64,000 nucleotides of DNA from Balanoglossus misakiensis (lineage: Eukaryota > Hemichordata), in NCBI GenBank assembly GCA_040954595.2, contig CM082588.2, positions 9,672,001 to 9,736,000 of the forward strand, in the 5' to 3' direction. Below, in pieces: positions 1 through 9,276 of this stretch. Under the pieces are notes generated by a model. That model did not search any database, was not told the DNA's origin, and was given only the letters and a program-made list of their open reading frames with translations. Within the stretch, counting starts at the first letter, position 1. Every line of letters begins with the position of its first letter. The position numbers and the translations under genes are program-made.

Positions 1-2
1 AC

Positions 3-473
3 TCTCGCATTTTGTACGAACTCATTTCAAAGCACAATTACAACCTTACTCAAGTACAAGAGTATTCAGCATACACCATTAAAGTGTGTCAACTGGCAGA
101 CCGATATGAATGGGTGTCTGTTTTGCATTATGATCGGGAGTTCCGTAAACTACAAGCGGCCTATAATTTACCATGGGGAACTGACTCCCAACATTTGTCC
201 ACTGTGTATTTGAGGGAAAAAGGGGCAGTGCAAAACAAAGCACGGGGGTCATATCAGGTCAAAAATGGTAAGTCTACTTCTGTGGCGCCCGTTGATGTCA
301 AGACAGGACAACCCATTTGTATCGGTTGCAATAAAGGGGATTGCAAGTTCGGGGTAAAATGTAATTACAGTCATATATGTTTGGATTGCAAAAAGGGCCA
401 TTCCAAAATCAACCACCCAAACTTGTCAGGGGGGAACCAAAGAGCGAGAACAAGCCACTTCAAGGGTAACTGA
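3..473 (+). CDS. Retrotransposon gag protein, C-terminal part (copy 1)
   Basis: Nucleocapsid-type structural protein of the YR retrotransposon; the frame runs in from the left edge, so the N-terminus is missing only because of the window. The C-terminal half shows a cysteine/histidine cluster (CIGC, GDC, KCNYSH, CLDCKKGH, residues about 101-131 of the visible part), the zinc-finger array typical of gag proteins of metazoan tyrosine-recombinase elements and expected to bind RNA. It ends with a basic tail and TGA at 471-473. The RT frame is already open through this stop in the +1 frame. It is identical to the C-terminal part of the gag at 9684-10553. Confidence 0.8.
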   Translation, partial: SRILYELISKHNYNLTQVQEYSAYTIKVCQLADRYEWVSVLHYDREFRKLQAAYNLPWGTDSQHLSTVYLREKGAVQNKARGSYQVKNGKSTSVAPVDVKTGQPICIGCNKGDCKFGVKCNYSHICLDCKKGHSKINHPNLSGGNQRARTSHFKGN

Positions 474-672
474 CCTGCCCACCCCTCCCCCCTTCCCTTC
501 AGCCTTACGTTATGAAGCCTGGGTTACTGAAATTTGCCCCAATGACCCAGACAAAGATTTTATTCTTGACGGGATTGAACAGGGTTTTTGCATTGTCGAT
601 CCTGGTTCTAATATCCGCCCTGCTGAGACAAATAATTACAAATCTGCAACGGACCCCTCATTTCGTGTTGCA

Positions 673-1785
673 GTGGAGGAACAAATTTTGGTTGAGTTGA
701 GTGAAGGTCGTTATGAGGTCACATCTGACAAACCAACTATTGTAAGCGCACTGGGGACCATTCCCAAACAAAACTCACCAGATGTTAGACTGATTCATGA
801 TTGCAGTCAACCGCCCAATTTTGCAGTCAAAGACTATGCAACTAATCCTTCGTTTTCCTTCCAAACCTTTGGGGAGGCCACCAAATTAATTAAGCCAGGG
901 TCCTTTTTAGCTAAGGTGGATTTGAAGTCTGCATACAGGTCTGTCCGTATCCATCCATCTAATTATAGTGCTACTGGGTTGAAATGGACCTTTTCTAACA
1001 TGCAAGAGGCTACTTATATGTTCGACACGAGGATCCCATTTGGAGCCAAAAAGGCCCCCATCATTTTTCACCGTCTCACCCAAGCTGTGCGTAGGATGAT
1101 GCATCGCAAGGGTTATGTTTGTTTAGTGGTCTACCTTGATGATTTCCTCATTGTTGCAGATACTTACCAGGAGTGCCAAATTGCCCTGAACACCCTTATT
1201 TCATTGCTTCGTAAGTTAGGGTTTGCTATTGCTTGGGGTAAGGTTGAGAGACCCACTCAACGGTTAGTATTTTTAGGTATTGAAATTGATACCCGCGCTT
1301 TTACTGTTGCCTTGCCGCTGCCAAAGCTTCATGAGCTTTATTCATTGCTGCTTATTTTTCGCACAAAAACACGTGCATCCCGCCGCCAGCTGCAATTCCT
1401 TGCTGGGAAATTAAACTGGGCTTGCCAGGTCATTGTCGGAGGTAGGACTTTCCTCCGTCGCATCCTGGATTGCATTAATAATCTCCGCCAACCTTCTCAT
1501 AAAGTTATCCTTGGTAGGGAATTTAAGGCCGATCTTGATTGGTGGATTCGCTTTTTACCACATTTTAATGGCACTTACAAGATTCTGAATACAGACCCTA
1601 TAACTGATGTGCATACAGATGCTAGCAACACCGCTGCCGGTGCTTATTTTAGGGGGGATTGGGTGTACACCAGGTGGGCTGACTGGCCATCTACTTCACA
1701 CTTCATATTAATTACAAAGAGGTGCTGGCTGTTGCAGTGGCAGCACAAAGATGGGCACCTGTGTGGGCAAATCATAGAGTTGTAA
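673..1785 (+). CDS. Reverse transcriptase plus start of RNase H (copy 1)
   Basis: RNA-dependent DNA polymerase of the YR element. The visible 370-residue frame contains the RT palm with YLDD (residues 154-157; metal-binding aspartates) and the beginning of RNase H (HTDAS near residue 318). The frame is open well upstream of 673, across the gag stop, so the true N-terminus is earlier and expression may use frameshifting or re-initiation. It ends prematurely at 1785: a one-base deletion near 1705 moves RNase H into the frame of the next entry. The identical lesion is in copy 2, so it predates the duplication. Confidence 0.85.
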   Translation: MEEQILVELSEGRYEVTSDKPTIVSALGTIPKQNSPDVRLIHDCSQPPNFAVKDYATNPSFSFQTFGEATKLIKPGSFLAKVDLKSAYRSVRIHPSNYSATGLKWTFSNMQEATYMFDTRIPFGAKKAPIIFHRLTQAVRRMMHRKGYVCLVVYLDDFLIVADTYQECQIALNTLISLLRKLGFAIAWGKVERPTQRLVFLGIEIDTRAFTVALPLPKLHELYSLLLIFRTKTRASRRQLQFLAGKLNWACQVIVGGRTFLRRILDCINNLRQPSHKVILGREFKADLDWWIRFLPHFNGTYKILNTDPITDVHTDASNTAAGAYFRGDWVYTRWADWPSTSHFILITKRCWLLQWQHKDGHLCGQIIEL

Positions 1786-2222
1786 TTCACACGGACAGTA
1801 TGTCTGCTATGGGTATGCTTAATAAGGGGACATGTCGCCATCCATTCATGATGTCTGTGCTTCGTTCTCTATTTTGGCTCTCAGCTTCTTACAACTTCAG
1901 CATTCAAGCAGTTTATGTTCCTGGTAAACTCAATCACATTCCTGATGCCATTTCCAGGTTGCATCAACCAGGTCAGTTCATGAGGTTGCATACACTGCTC
2001 CACCCTTATGGAGAGCTCCACCCCACCTTCACCTTAGCTAGCTTCCCACTTCACATGCCTTATACTGCTGCTACCTTTCTTACTCGTCAGATCCAGAGAT
2101 CAAACAGCTGGAGGAACATCTGGATAGGGAAGTGGCCACATATAGAGGAAGTGCCTTTGCAGAAAATACACAGCGCACATACTCTGTCCACTGGAAGTCA
2201 TACATCTCCTTTTGTGTTATGA
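1722..2222 (+). CDS. RNase H continuation, shifted frame (copy 1)
   Basis: This continues the preceding polymerase after the one-base frameshift. It shows the RNase H second half: the helix around KEVLAV just before the frame start, HTDSMSAM with the catalytic aspartate (about residues 23-30), and VPGKLNHIPDAISR, the usual RNase H end with its final aspartate. Because no sensible start exists here, I read it as the broken 3' half of a single RT-RNase H ORF, not a separate gene. It overlaps the recombinase ORF by about 90 bases. Confidence 0.75.
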   Translation: MLAVAVAAQRWAPVWANHRVVIHTDSMSAMGMLNKGTCRHPFMMSVLRSLFWLSASYNFSIQAVYVPGKLNHIPDAISRLHQPGQFMRLHTLLHPYGELHPTFTLASFPLHMPYTAATFLTRQIQRSNSWRNIWIGKWPHIEEVPLQKIHSAHTLSTGSHTSPFVL

Positions 2223-3097
2223 TGGGTTACCCCCCTTTGCCAGCCAGTAGTGACCTGGTTTGTCGTTACACAGCCTACTTAGCTCGCCGTCTAAAGTTCA
2301 ACTCAGTGAAGCAGTATTTAAATATTATTCGTATTTTGCACTTAGAGCATGGCTTCGCCAATCCACTCCAAGACAATTGGCTGCTGACTATGCTGTTAAA
2401 GGGCATAGCCAAAGTTAAGGGAACTACAGTTGCCAGGAAGCTGCCTCTCGCCCCCACATTGTTATTGGGCATTCACAGTCAGTTATGTTTTTCATCAGCC
2501 TTTGATTCTGTCTTTTGGGCAGCCTGCCTTGTGGGTTTCTTTGGGTTGCTGCGCAAATCCAATTTCTTAGTTCCTTCAGGCCCTAAGTTTGACCCAGACA
2601 AACATCTAACTAGGGCTTCCTTCCAGGTGCATGCATGGGGTCTCACCATCATTATTCAATGGACCAAAACGCTACAAACTCGGGATCGGGTTCTTCAAGT
2701 TCCTCTCCCATGGATTTGCAATCACCCATTATGCCCTGTTTCTGCAGTCCTTAGGGCATTTCAGCATTCTAAGGGGGCACCCCCTACAGGCCCAGCCTTT
2801 GTCATCCCTGCAGGTAATGGTAGCTTCCGCCCGCTCACTGTCCCACAGTTCACCTCAAAGCTCCGCACCCATCTTAGTCGCCTAGGGGTGCAGGTCAGTG
2901 AATATTCTTCACACAGTCTCCGTCGGGGAGGGGCATCCTGGGCAATACAGTGTGGGGTTCCCAGTGATATAATTAAGCTGATGGGGGATTGGAGGAGTGA
3001 CGCATACCTTCGTTACTTGGTCCTCCCCCTCCCTTTCAAAGTTAACTCTGTTAAGCTTTGTGCCAAACAGCTTCCTTTTTCTACTTCTACATTGTAA
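2132..3097 (+). CDS. Tyrosine recombinase of the YR retrotransposon (copy 1)
   Basis: Integrates circular element DNA without target duplication, the role that DDE integrase plays in LTR elements. 321 residues, intact. Catalytic set: Arg141 (GLLRKSN), His261-x-x-Arg264 (HSLRRGG), Trp in GDWRSD and nucleophile Tyr292 or Tyr295 (AYLRYL), the R-HxxR-Y signature of the phage-integrase fold. The one base difference from copy 2 (2233, C versus A) is silent. The start overlaps the RNase H frame. Confidence 0.92.
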   Translation: MATYRGSAFAENTQRTYSVHWKSYISFCVMMGYPPLPASSDLVCRYTAYLARRLKFNSVKQYLNIIRILHLEHGFANPLQDNWLLTMLLKGIAKVKGTTVARKLPLAPTLLLGIHSQLCFSSAFDSVFWAACLVGFFGLLRKSNFLVPSGPKFDPDKHLTRASFQVHAWGLTIIIQWTKTLQTRDRVLQVPLPWICNHPLCPVSAVLRAFQHSKGAPPTGPAFVIPAGNGSFRPLTVPQFTSKLRTHLSRLGVQVSEYSSHSLRRGGASWAIQCGVPSDIIKLMGDWRSDAYLRYLVLPLPFKVNSVKLCAKQLPFSTSTL

Positions 3098-3136
3098 GCA
3101 AGTTTTCTATGACTACCACTACTATATTGGGTTTTT

Positions 3137-3440
3137 GGGAGAATTTTGTAGTAAACACAGACAGACTTCAACTGTCCATTAGTATGTGTTTTTGTCAGTA
3201 TTAAAGTTTCCCCCAAAGTTGTGCCCAATTTGTGTGTCCCAGTGTGGTTTGTGTGTGAGAGCCAGTGTGCCTTAAGGAGTAGCTCTAAGTGAGCGCTGAT
3301 TAAGGCGCGGTGGGGACAGTAGGGGTCCGTGTGCCAGCCAAACATATGCTGTCTCAAGACCGCCGGAGGGAAAGTTTCCCGGGCTTGTCATTGCCACTTT
3401 TGCATTCGGCAGAGCAGCAGGCTGGACATGGGACGCTATT
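3137..3440 (+). repeat. B1-A2 junction of the split direct repeats (copy 1)
   Basis: B1 (3137-3274) runs directly into A2 (3274-3440). A2 matches the left terminal repeat A1 seen in copy 2, and B1 is repeated as B2 at 3584-3722. This A1...B1A2...B2 order is the hallmark of PAT/Ngaro elements, where B1-A2 represents the closed ends of a circular intermediate. Confidence 0.85.
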
Positions 3441-3583
3441 GACCCACCCTCCCACCACACATTCCAGGGAATTTCTGCCTGTCTTTGTTGCTTTATATTA
3501 TTTATATTTATTGTATTTATTAAAAGCATTGTTTGTATGCTTTGCATTGTTTTCATAGTTCTTTTGATAGTGTAGTTTTCAGG

Positions 3584-3722
3584 GGGAGAATTTTGTAGTA
3601 AACACAGACAGACTTCAACTGTTCATTAGTATGTGTTTTTGTCAGTATTAAAGTTTTCCCCAAAGTTGTGCCCAATTTGTGTGTCCCAGTGTGGTTTGTG
3701 TGTGAGAGCCAGTGTGCCTTAA
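3584..3722 (+). repeat. B2 right terminal repeat (copy 1)
   Basis: Near-identical repeat of B1; it starts gggagaattttgtagtaaac and ends gtgcctta. It marks the right border of the element. The bases taa are shared with the left border and with the B1-A2 junction, as expected for a recombination core. Confidence 0.85.
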
Positions 3723-4139
3723 ACATTTCATACAACACTGCCTACTAACAATAGTCATATCAATCTGACAAGGGAAGATGAAAAAACACATCTTTTCAAA
3801 CTAGCTTACTGTGCGGACCAATTTCATTAAGCCCCATTGAACAGCTATATTTTCTTGAATTCTGGTTTTATAATTAATTTTGATTGATTGACATGTGTTT
3901 TACATCTAAATGCATCGCTTTGGGAACATTTTCTCGTATGTATGAGATTATTAAATTGAACTTGTATATTTGCTGAGGGCAACTAAATGTTCAGTAAAGA
4001 TGAGGAATGCTCAATGTTTGGATTGTCTTCAAAAAGATGACAACAACTCAAGTCTCAAAAACTCTTTGTTTTGAATTTTGAATTGTTTTTGTTGCATCAG
4101 TAACGACTTCACATGTGGATGCCACATTTTGATTCTTAG
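3723..4139. other. MED25 intron sequence between retrotransposon and exon
   Basis: Non-coding and AT-rich; no further element seen. The identical sequence follows copy 2 of the retrotransposon at 13803-14219. Confidence 0.6.
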
Positions 4140-4308
4140 CAAATGTTGTATTTTGACAGAGAGGAGTCCATTCCTCAATCATATCACCCCGCAAACTGCC
4201 TGAACTCCAAAAACTTAGCGACAAAGCGTGAAGTACAGATGGTACCTATGAAGGATTATGCGGCTGATCCACACCACATGATACTTCTCAAAGGTTATCA
4301 ACTTGCTG
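4140..4308 (+). CDS. MED25: MED25 exon, end of VWA domain (copy 1)
   Basis: Exon of Mediator subunit 25, a coactivator component bridging DNA-bound activators and RNA polymerase II in the nucleus. Acceptor gattcttag before 4140, donor g|gtaggt after 4308, phase 0 to 1. The frame contains ADPHHMILLKGYQL, which I recognise as the conserved segment at the end of the VWA domain (vertebrate form has DPRHMVLVRG), preceded by a diverged stretch. The same exon occurs without coding differences at 14220-14388. Identification rests on this exon together with those at 7781, 6406 and 54311. Confidence 0.75.
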
Positions 4309-4845
4309 GTAGGTATCTGTTGCTATGCAAATATTTGCAATCATACCATCCTGATTCTAAAGTTCACAGGTCAAATATATAACTTGTTTATGTGGCCATT
4401 TACAACCAATTCATCATTTTGTGGTTTGTTAAAATGTTACTCGAAATCGGTACTTCCATGAAATGGTTGTAATATATTTAATAATATTTATTACACATCA
4501 CAAATTATTATGCGCTCTTGGTTGGCTAATACTAAATATGATAGTACTTCATGACCTCTGCACACGAACTGTGCCTTACAGAAGTTATTTTCGCGAGTGA
4601 TGCAGTGTATTCTGTTGCAGTACTTTCACAAGCCAAGCATTTTATTCCCCATCATGTCAATGCCTGGCCAATGAATTACACATCCTCCTGAAAATTGCTG
4701 GTAGGTGAGAAATCAGTTTCCATGGTTGCATCCTGGATGAAACACTGGTACAGGTTCAAGACAAGTTTAGTGACATTGTGTAAATCCACAGAAGAATTTC
4801 ACATCAACTGTATAATCTTCTATTTTTCTCATGATTGTGTTTCAG

Positions 4846-5040
4846 AAAAATCTGTGTCAAGTGGTGATACATAAGAGGTTGCCATCGTGAAACCTAAAAC
4901 CATAGCAACCACTTCAGTGTCTACAACCACTACCACAACACGGCCACTGAAACCCGCATCAACAGTTACCATGTTTACAGCATCTACCTCCAGTATGACC
5001 TCAAATCCTCTCAAATCAACTGTTGGAAGTTCAACTCCAG
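4846..5040 (+). CDS. MED25: MED25 Ser/Thr-rich linker exon with in-frame TAA (copy 1)
   Basis: Strong acceptor (tgattgtgtttcag), donor g|gtaaag, phase 1-1, reading a low-complexity Thr/Ser/Pro linker (runs of T, KPASTVTMFTAS). If the phase from the preceding exon is kept, a TAA at 4872-4874 closes the frame after ten codons. An alternative AG at 4874-4875 would start the exon at 4876 and restore an open frame joined to the previous exon's final G. The copy at 14918 has the same TAA. I therefore infer use of the downstream acceptor, exon skipping (frame-neutral, 195 nt), or an ancestral nonsense change. Confidence 0.55.
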
Positions 5041-5510
5041 GTAAAGTCTCCAGTGTTGCTTACGAGACATTTGTCAAATTAGGTCCGCACATAATTAGAC
5101 CACCAAGTGAAGTGTGAGATATAGTAGAATATTGCCATGTTGATCTTCACTACAATATTAGTTAAAGTTATATAGCACTCTGTGATCAACGAGTTGAAAA
5201 TACAGCATGAGCTGTAGTCCCCTTCATCAGCTGTACACGTAGAATGAACAGAGAAACAGAGAATCATGGGGTATTCAAAGTAGGAAATATGTGCAGGACC
5301 AGGTGCATCGATCAGAAAAATTTCCTACAGTGGATTTTCTATCTGAGGATGGTGACTTCATGACCGCGATATTGTGCCCTTGAGCGAGGCACTTTACTTC
5401 TCATTGCTCTTGGGAGACTGGCTTTGTAGAGGTGATTTGTGATTTGCACCTGTTCTAGTCTTTCTACTAGACATATTTTCTGTGTTTGCGATTGATGAAT
5501 TACTGTCTAA

Positions 5511-5696
5511 TGGGAAATTTTTGTAAACTTCGCGAGAACCAACAAATGCGAATTAAAAAGTCATATAAAAATGTTTTTCGGGGATATTGGTGCAGTTAGT
5601 GAAATATAAGAATGCGAAATTTAATTGTAGCATAACAGCTGTCTCTATTGATATTGCGAAAATTTCTTGTCACAGAAATTTCCCGTTTTACAGTTC
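5511..5696. repeat. MITE of the gcgaaaattt/ttttacagt family
   Basis: Imperfect inverted-repeat element with 'tcgcgagaaccaac' and 'gcgaaaatttc' blocks and the right end cccgttttacagt. Relatives: 7375-7583, 16750-16927 (the duplicate), 52195-52350 and the best-bounded 54890-55097, which is flanked by TA. Confidence 0.5.
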
Positions 5697-5728
5697 ATAA
5701 ATAAATCAACTAGATCTTTTTACTGCAG

Positions 5729-5990
5729 ATGCCACACCAACTAATCATCTGTCACCTGGACAACCAAGTCAAATTGGAAGTCAGTCTCCACAACAACTGT
5801 CATCCTCTCAACAGAAACTGACTCAACCAAGTCAGCCCCAGATGCAGGGCCAAGGTAAAAGGTCATCAATGCCTGTTGCCCAGCCTACCAGTTTACCAAA
5901 CCAACCAGTATCCACTGTCACAGCAAACAGGACACAACAACCCAATGTGACTGTTTCAAGTATCCCCATGAGACAATTTTGTCCACCCAG
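5729..5990 (+). CDS. MED25: MED25 Ser/Gln/Pro-rich linker exon (copy 1)
   Basis: Acceptor tttttactgcag, donor ccag|gtacag; the phase-1 start gives a fully open frame rich in Ser, Gln and Pro (QSPQQLSSSQQ, PNQPVSTVTANR), like the disordered linker between VWA and ACID domains of MED25. 262 nt, so it ends in phase 2. The next exon reads only in phase 0, so a micro-exon may be missing, or one border differs from my reading. The duplicate at 16963-17224 has several substitutions and stays open, suggesting purifying constraint on the frame. Confidence 0.6.
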
Positions 5991-6405
5991 GTACAGTTGT
6001 GGTGTACCTTCTACTTTATGAGATTCAAATTAGCTGTTTCTAGTTACCCATCTTGTGAATTGAAAGCTTTTTATGACTGTTTCACATAGCCTTGTGTTAC
6101 CATATTCTATACAGTAAACTATTGTTTCAAAACACTTTCAAAACTTCTGTTTTGGTTGCTAGAAACCCACTCTGTGAATGCAAAGACTCTTTTGGATAAT
6201 GCCTGAGACTCAGTGATCAATTTCAATTTTTAATGAGATTAATGTTGATAAGCCCTAATGTGGGTATGTGTGTTGAAAATAGGACTTAGAGAGTTGCAAG
6301 CTCAACATCGAATCAAAAATTGAAGTCATGAATTTAAAATGGGGTTTTTAATACTGGCCTTGATAATGCTTCATATTAACTAGGTTTGTTACTCTTTTTG
6401 GACAG

Positions 6406-6589
6406 GCAACTTCACCACCAACGATGACTTCCCAGCATGCACCAGCTGCTGCACTGAAAGCCGCAGAAGGTGTCATGCAAATGGCAAATGCTAGTCAGTT
6501 CAGTAAGACGCCACCAATTGCTGCTGTGAATCCTATCAACTCACAGTCACGACAGAAATGGCCAGGTACTGATTCACAGCCACAAAGAG
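6406..6589 (+). CDS. MED25: MED25 exon with Ala-rich linker helix (copy 1)
   Basis: Acceptor tttttggacag, donor g|gtaggt, phase 0 to 1. It encodes ATSPPTMTSQHAPAAALKAAEGVMQM followed by a Ser/Pro/Gln tail. The Ala/Lys/Glu segment corresponds in my recall to the AAQVAAQNAVEAAKNQ segment of vertebrate MED25, upstream of the ACID domain. The duplicate at 17660-17843 differs by about ten bases but keeps frame and borders. Confidence 0.65.
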
Positions 6590-6596
6590 GTAGGTA

Positions 6597-6887
6597 CAGT
6601 CAAACCTGTCTATACTGGCCAGTCAAGGGACTTCCAAAACTGACATTTATAGACAGGTGGCTTCTATAGACTGGTCAATAAATGTGCAATGTACATGTAC
6701 ATGAAATGAAACAAAGTTGCCACTACATAGAGGTGGCCACAAACACATAGTTGACTGTCATATATGTTATGTTGCCATGGCAGTCATTTACCATGAGTTC
6801 GATTATACATTGCCAAAACCGGAGGAAAAAAATATTCAAGTTCCCCTTTTCATATTCTCCATCGATGGTATAATACGCCAGTGTCAT
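6597..6887. repeat. Fragment of the cagtcaaacctgtcta repeat family up to the duplication junction
   Basis: Starts just inside the intron with cagtcaaacctgtctatactggcc, the terminal motif of the MITEs at 31033, 35455 and 40174. It is present in both MED25 copies (17856-18145). Homology between the copies stops near 6887/18145, which I take as the tandem-duplication breakpoint. Confidence 0.5.
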
Positions 6888-7780
6888 GACCACACACAAC
6901 TTCCACCCTGCTTGTAGCCACGAGAGTGAAAAAAACCTCACCAATATGAACAATCGGTCTCTATCATTTATTCATTTTGGGCGAGTTTTTATGCTCATAT
7001 CATTCAAGCGGGATGGAAATTGTGTATGGTTGAACATTCATTCACTACATATACATATGTACATTAATATAAAATGTCTCTTGTATCAAACATAATGGAA
7101 AAAAGGGCAGCGAGAGAGAGACTTTGTCCCTTTAATAGAAATGTGCATCTATTTCAACTATTACTTTTGTCTTGAACAATCTTTCCTTAATAGAGTGGTG
7201 TACTGATTAGAGAGATGTCTTATTGACAGGTTTCACTGTATAATATCAACATTTTCAGTTCCATAATCCTTCAGTGTTTGCCAGAGAATTTCGACAGCAC
7301 TCAAAAACTTTCTCTGCCATACTCACAATAAGAGAAAGCTTGCACCTGTGTTTTACTGTTAAATTACCATACCACAAAAAACAGTTTGTTTTTGCGAGCA
7401 ATAAAGTTTTCGCGAAATATGCGAGAACCAACAAACATGAAAATAAAAAGTCGCGTAAAATGTTTTTCGTAGATAAAGATGCAATGAAATACGAGAATGT
7501 GAAAATTAATCCTCGCGTAACAGTTTGGTCTTTTAATGTCGCGAAAAATTTCCTTTCATGAAAATAATCCGTTTTACAGTCTGGTAATATTGAAGGTCAG
7601 AATGCTTTTGATGAGAGAACAATACACCAGTTGCAAAGTATCTTGACAAACATGAAATGATTGAATTCTCCGAAGAAGATATAATCTCGCAGTTGGTGTG
7701 TTGTTTCCTCATCAAAAGCATTCTGACCTTCAATATTATTCTGTTGAGCTATACATGCAATCTAGTCTATATATGAACAG
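6888..7780. other. Intron at the start of duplication copy 2
   Basis: Non-coding; holds a MITE of the gcgaaaattt family (about 7375-7583) and the inverted repeat at 7586-7737. Its counterpart in copy 1 would be left of the window. No MED25 exon other than 7781 seen. Confidence 0.45.
7586..7737. repeat. Hairpin with perfect 30-bp inverted arms
   Basis: 7586-7615 (aatattgaaggtcagaatgc...) is the exact reverse complement of 7708-7737. Pairing continues imperfectly inward for about 20 more bases (caataCACCAg / tGGTGTgttg), leaving a loop of roughly 40-50 bases. Confidence 0.85.
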
Positions 7781-7888
7781 AAACATTGTATATTGATCTG
7801 CAACTCTCCTCCACATCCCTTGCCAAGTCAAGATAGTATTAATTACAGTGGATTTACTGCAAAACAATTGGCTGCCATGTTGGGTGAG
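7781..7888 (+). CDS. MED25: MED25 exon, VWA domain segment
   Basis: Acceptor atgaacag, donor gag|gtaagc, 108 nt, phase 0-0, 36 codons. It reads HCILICNSPPHPLPSQD, then INYSGFTAKQLAAMLGE. The ICNSPP-x-x-LP block followed by YSG and a helix ending GE is the most diagnostic MED25 VWA match in the window (vertebrates: LLICNSPPYLLP...YSG). It must precede the 14220 exon in the mRNA; a short exon covering the next VWA strand (expected around SPRK) is not found, and the intron holds two transposons. Because it belongs before the 4140-type exon, its position after 6406 shows that the segment is repeated. Confidence 0.8.
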
Positions 7889-7893
7889 GTAAG

Positions 7894-8942
7894 CAGTGTT
7901 TTCTCCAGGACGCGCGATTGCGTGATTCCCCCTCTTTTACACTTGAATCGCCCCTTGAACTTGTTACAAGGGGCGATTCAATCACCCCTTTCTTGAGCAG
8001 CCCACCCAGCCAGTACATGTGCGTCCATGCCTCCATAGCATGCACTGTCAGTCAAAACACTGGGAAAATGGCCGATATTACTGCATGCTGGCCTATACAT
8101 TTTAACTTCCCACCCCCAAAACTATGTTGTAGATGTCTTTCACATTCAATTATGTGTACTTTAGCTCCAGGGCTATAGTGTGCAATTATTGGAACAGCCA
8201 AAGAGTTCTATCTGGACACCGTCTAAATTTAGAGCACACATTCAAGTGAACTTGTTGTTATGGTGACCTTTGAAATTGGGTTGGCAGAACGTAACAATTT
8301 TATGCAAATTAAGAGAACTGCGTTCATGCCATGGCGATTATCAAGAATGTATCATTTTTCCGTGACCTCGTTTTCTTACTTAGGAAGGAAAGTCATTCAA
8401 TATGTACAGTGACTGTTTACTTTGAGTAGTGTGCCTAGCCACGTACAGATGGGGAAGTGTACTGCAGAAATCTGAAGGAAAATATACCATTTCAATTTAT
8501 TCCACTATTAATGGTTTCACAGTCTAATATTTTGGCAGCTAAACTGAAACTTTTAAAAGCAAACAAGATAATTTTTTCCCAGGTATGGTATTAAAGAAAG
8601 ACACTATTGTTTTTGCAGTTGCATTTATTTTATTCATTTCACTCTCCTTGCCAGGGGAGCAGTTCTTAGTCACTCTCCTACCACTTGTGTAAATAATTTC
8701 AGGAAAGTTATTTTCAGCTCTCCAGCATTTTTTAAATTACACGCCCTGAAAGTTATGCAAGCTGGAGTGTTCCTCTGCAAAACCTACTAATTTATTATTC
8801 AAAATGGTCATTACTTGATATTTACCTAAGTAACATAAATTATGCAAATCATGATTCCCCCCTATTTTGACCAAATCCCCCCTTAATTTTAGACTAAGGG
8901 GGAACATTCCCCCCTTCTCTCAACATCCTGGAGAAAACACTG
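7894..8942. mobile_element. 1.05 kb terminal-inverted-repeat DNA transposon remnant
   Basis: Left end cagtgttttctccagga, right end its complement tcctggagaaaacactg; both ends are followed by runs of C/G (gattccccc... / ...gggggaac). No long ORF, so non-autonomous. I cannot see a target duplication. The left end begins only five bases into the intron (gag|gtaag|cagtg), leaving just the splice donor of the 7781 exon. Confidence 0.65.
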
Positions 8943-8955
8943 GGTCAGCGATGTA

Positions 8956-9122
8956 AAGGAGTAGCTCTAAGTGAGCGCTGTTTAAGGCGCGGTGGGGACA
9001 GTAGGGGTCCATGTGCCCGCCAATCATATGCTGTCTGAAGCCCGCCGGAGGGAAAGTTTCCCGGGCTTGTCATTGCCACTTTTGCATTCGGCAGAGCAGC
9101 AGGCTGGACACGGGACGCTATT
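8956..9122 (+). repeat. A1 left split direct repeat
   Basis: From aaggagtagctctaagtgag to ggacgctatt; about 95% identical by eye to A2 at 13354-13520. It marks the left border and probably carries the promoter and 5' leader of the element RNA. Confidence 0.85.
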
Positions 9123-9276
9123 CCCTTCCGTAGTGTCAAGCGACACTGACAGCGGACTGTACGTTTATTCAAGTGGTACACTTTGACTTTCACGATCCTT
9201 GAGACAGCGGAACTGACCCATTCAGAGGTATTGTCACGATTTCTGAGATTATCGCTAACCTACCTTATCCACAGTT

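Larger units (their letters stand above)
1..3722 (+). mobile_element. Ngaro/PAT-type tyrosine-recombinase retrotransposon, copy 1 (5' part outside window)
   Basis: The same element as the complete copy at 8955-13802, displaced by exactly 10080 bases; by eye I find only one base difference (2233) in the element. It contains the end of gag, RT, RNase H and tyrosine recombinase frames, then the repeats B1 (3137-3274), A2 (3274-3440) and B2 (3584-3722). The left repeat A1, the first small ORF and the start of gag would lie to the left of the window. The right border is at cttaaa, after which MED25 intron sequence starts. It sits in the same MED25 intron as copy 2, so it was most likely duplicated with the host segment and not inserted twice. 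Confidence 0.9.

Noticed and set aside
907-1104. Minus-strand frames inside the retrotransposon coding region (also 3013-3357, 10987-11184, 13093-13437)
   Set aside because: Antisense shadows of RT and of the terminal repeats; no independent support.
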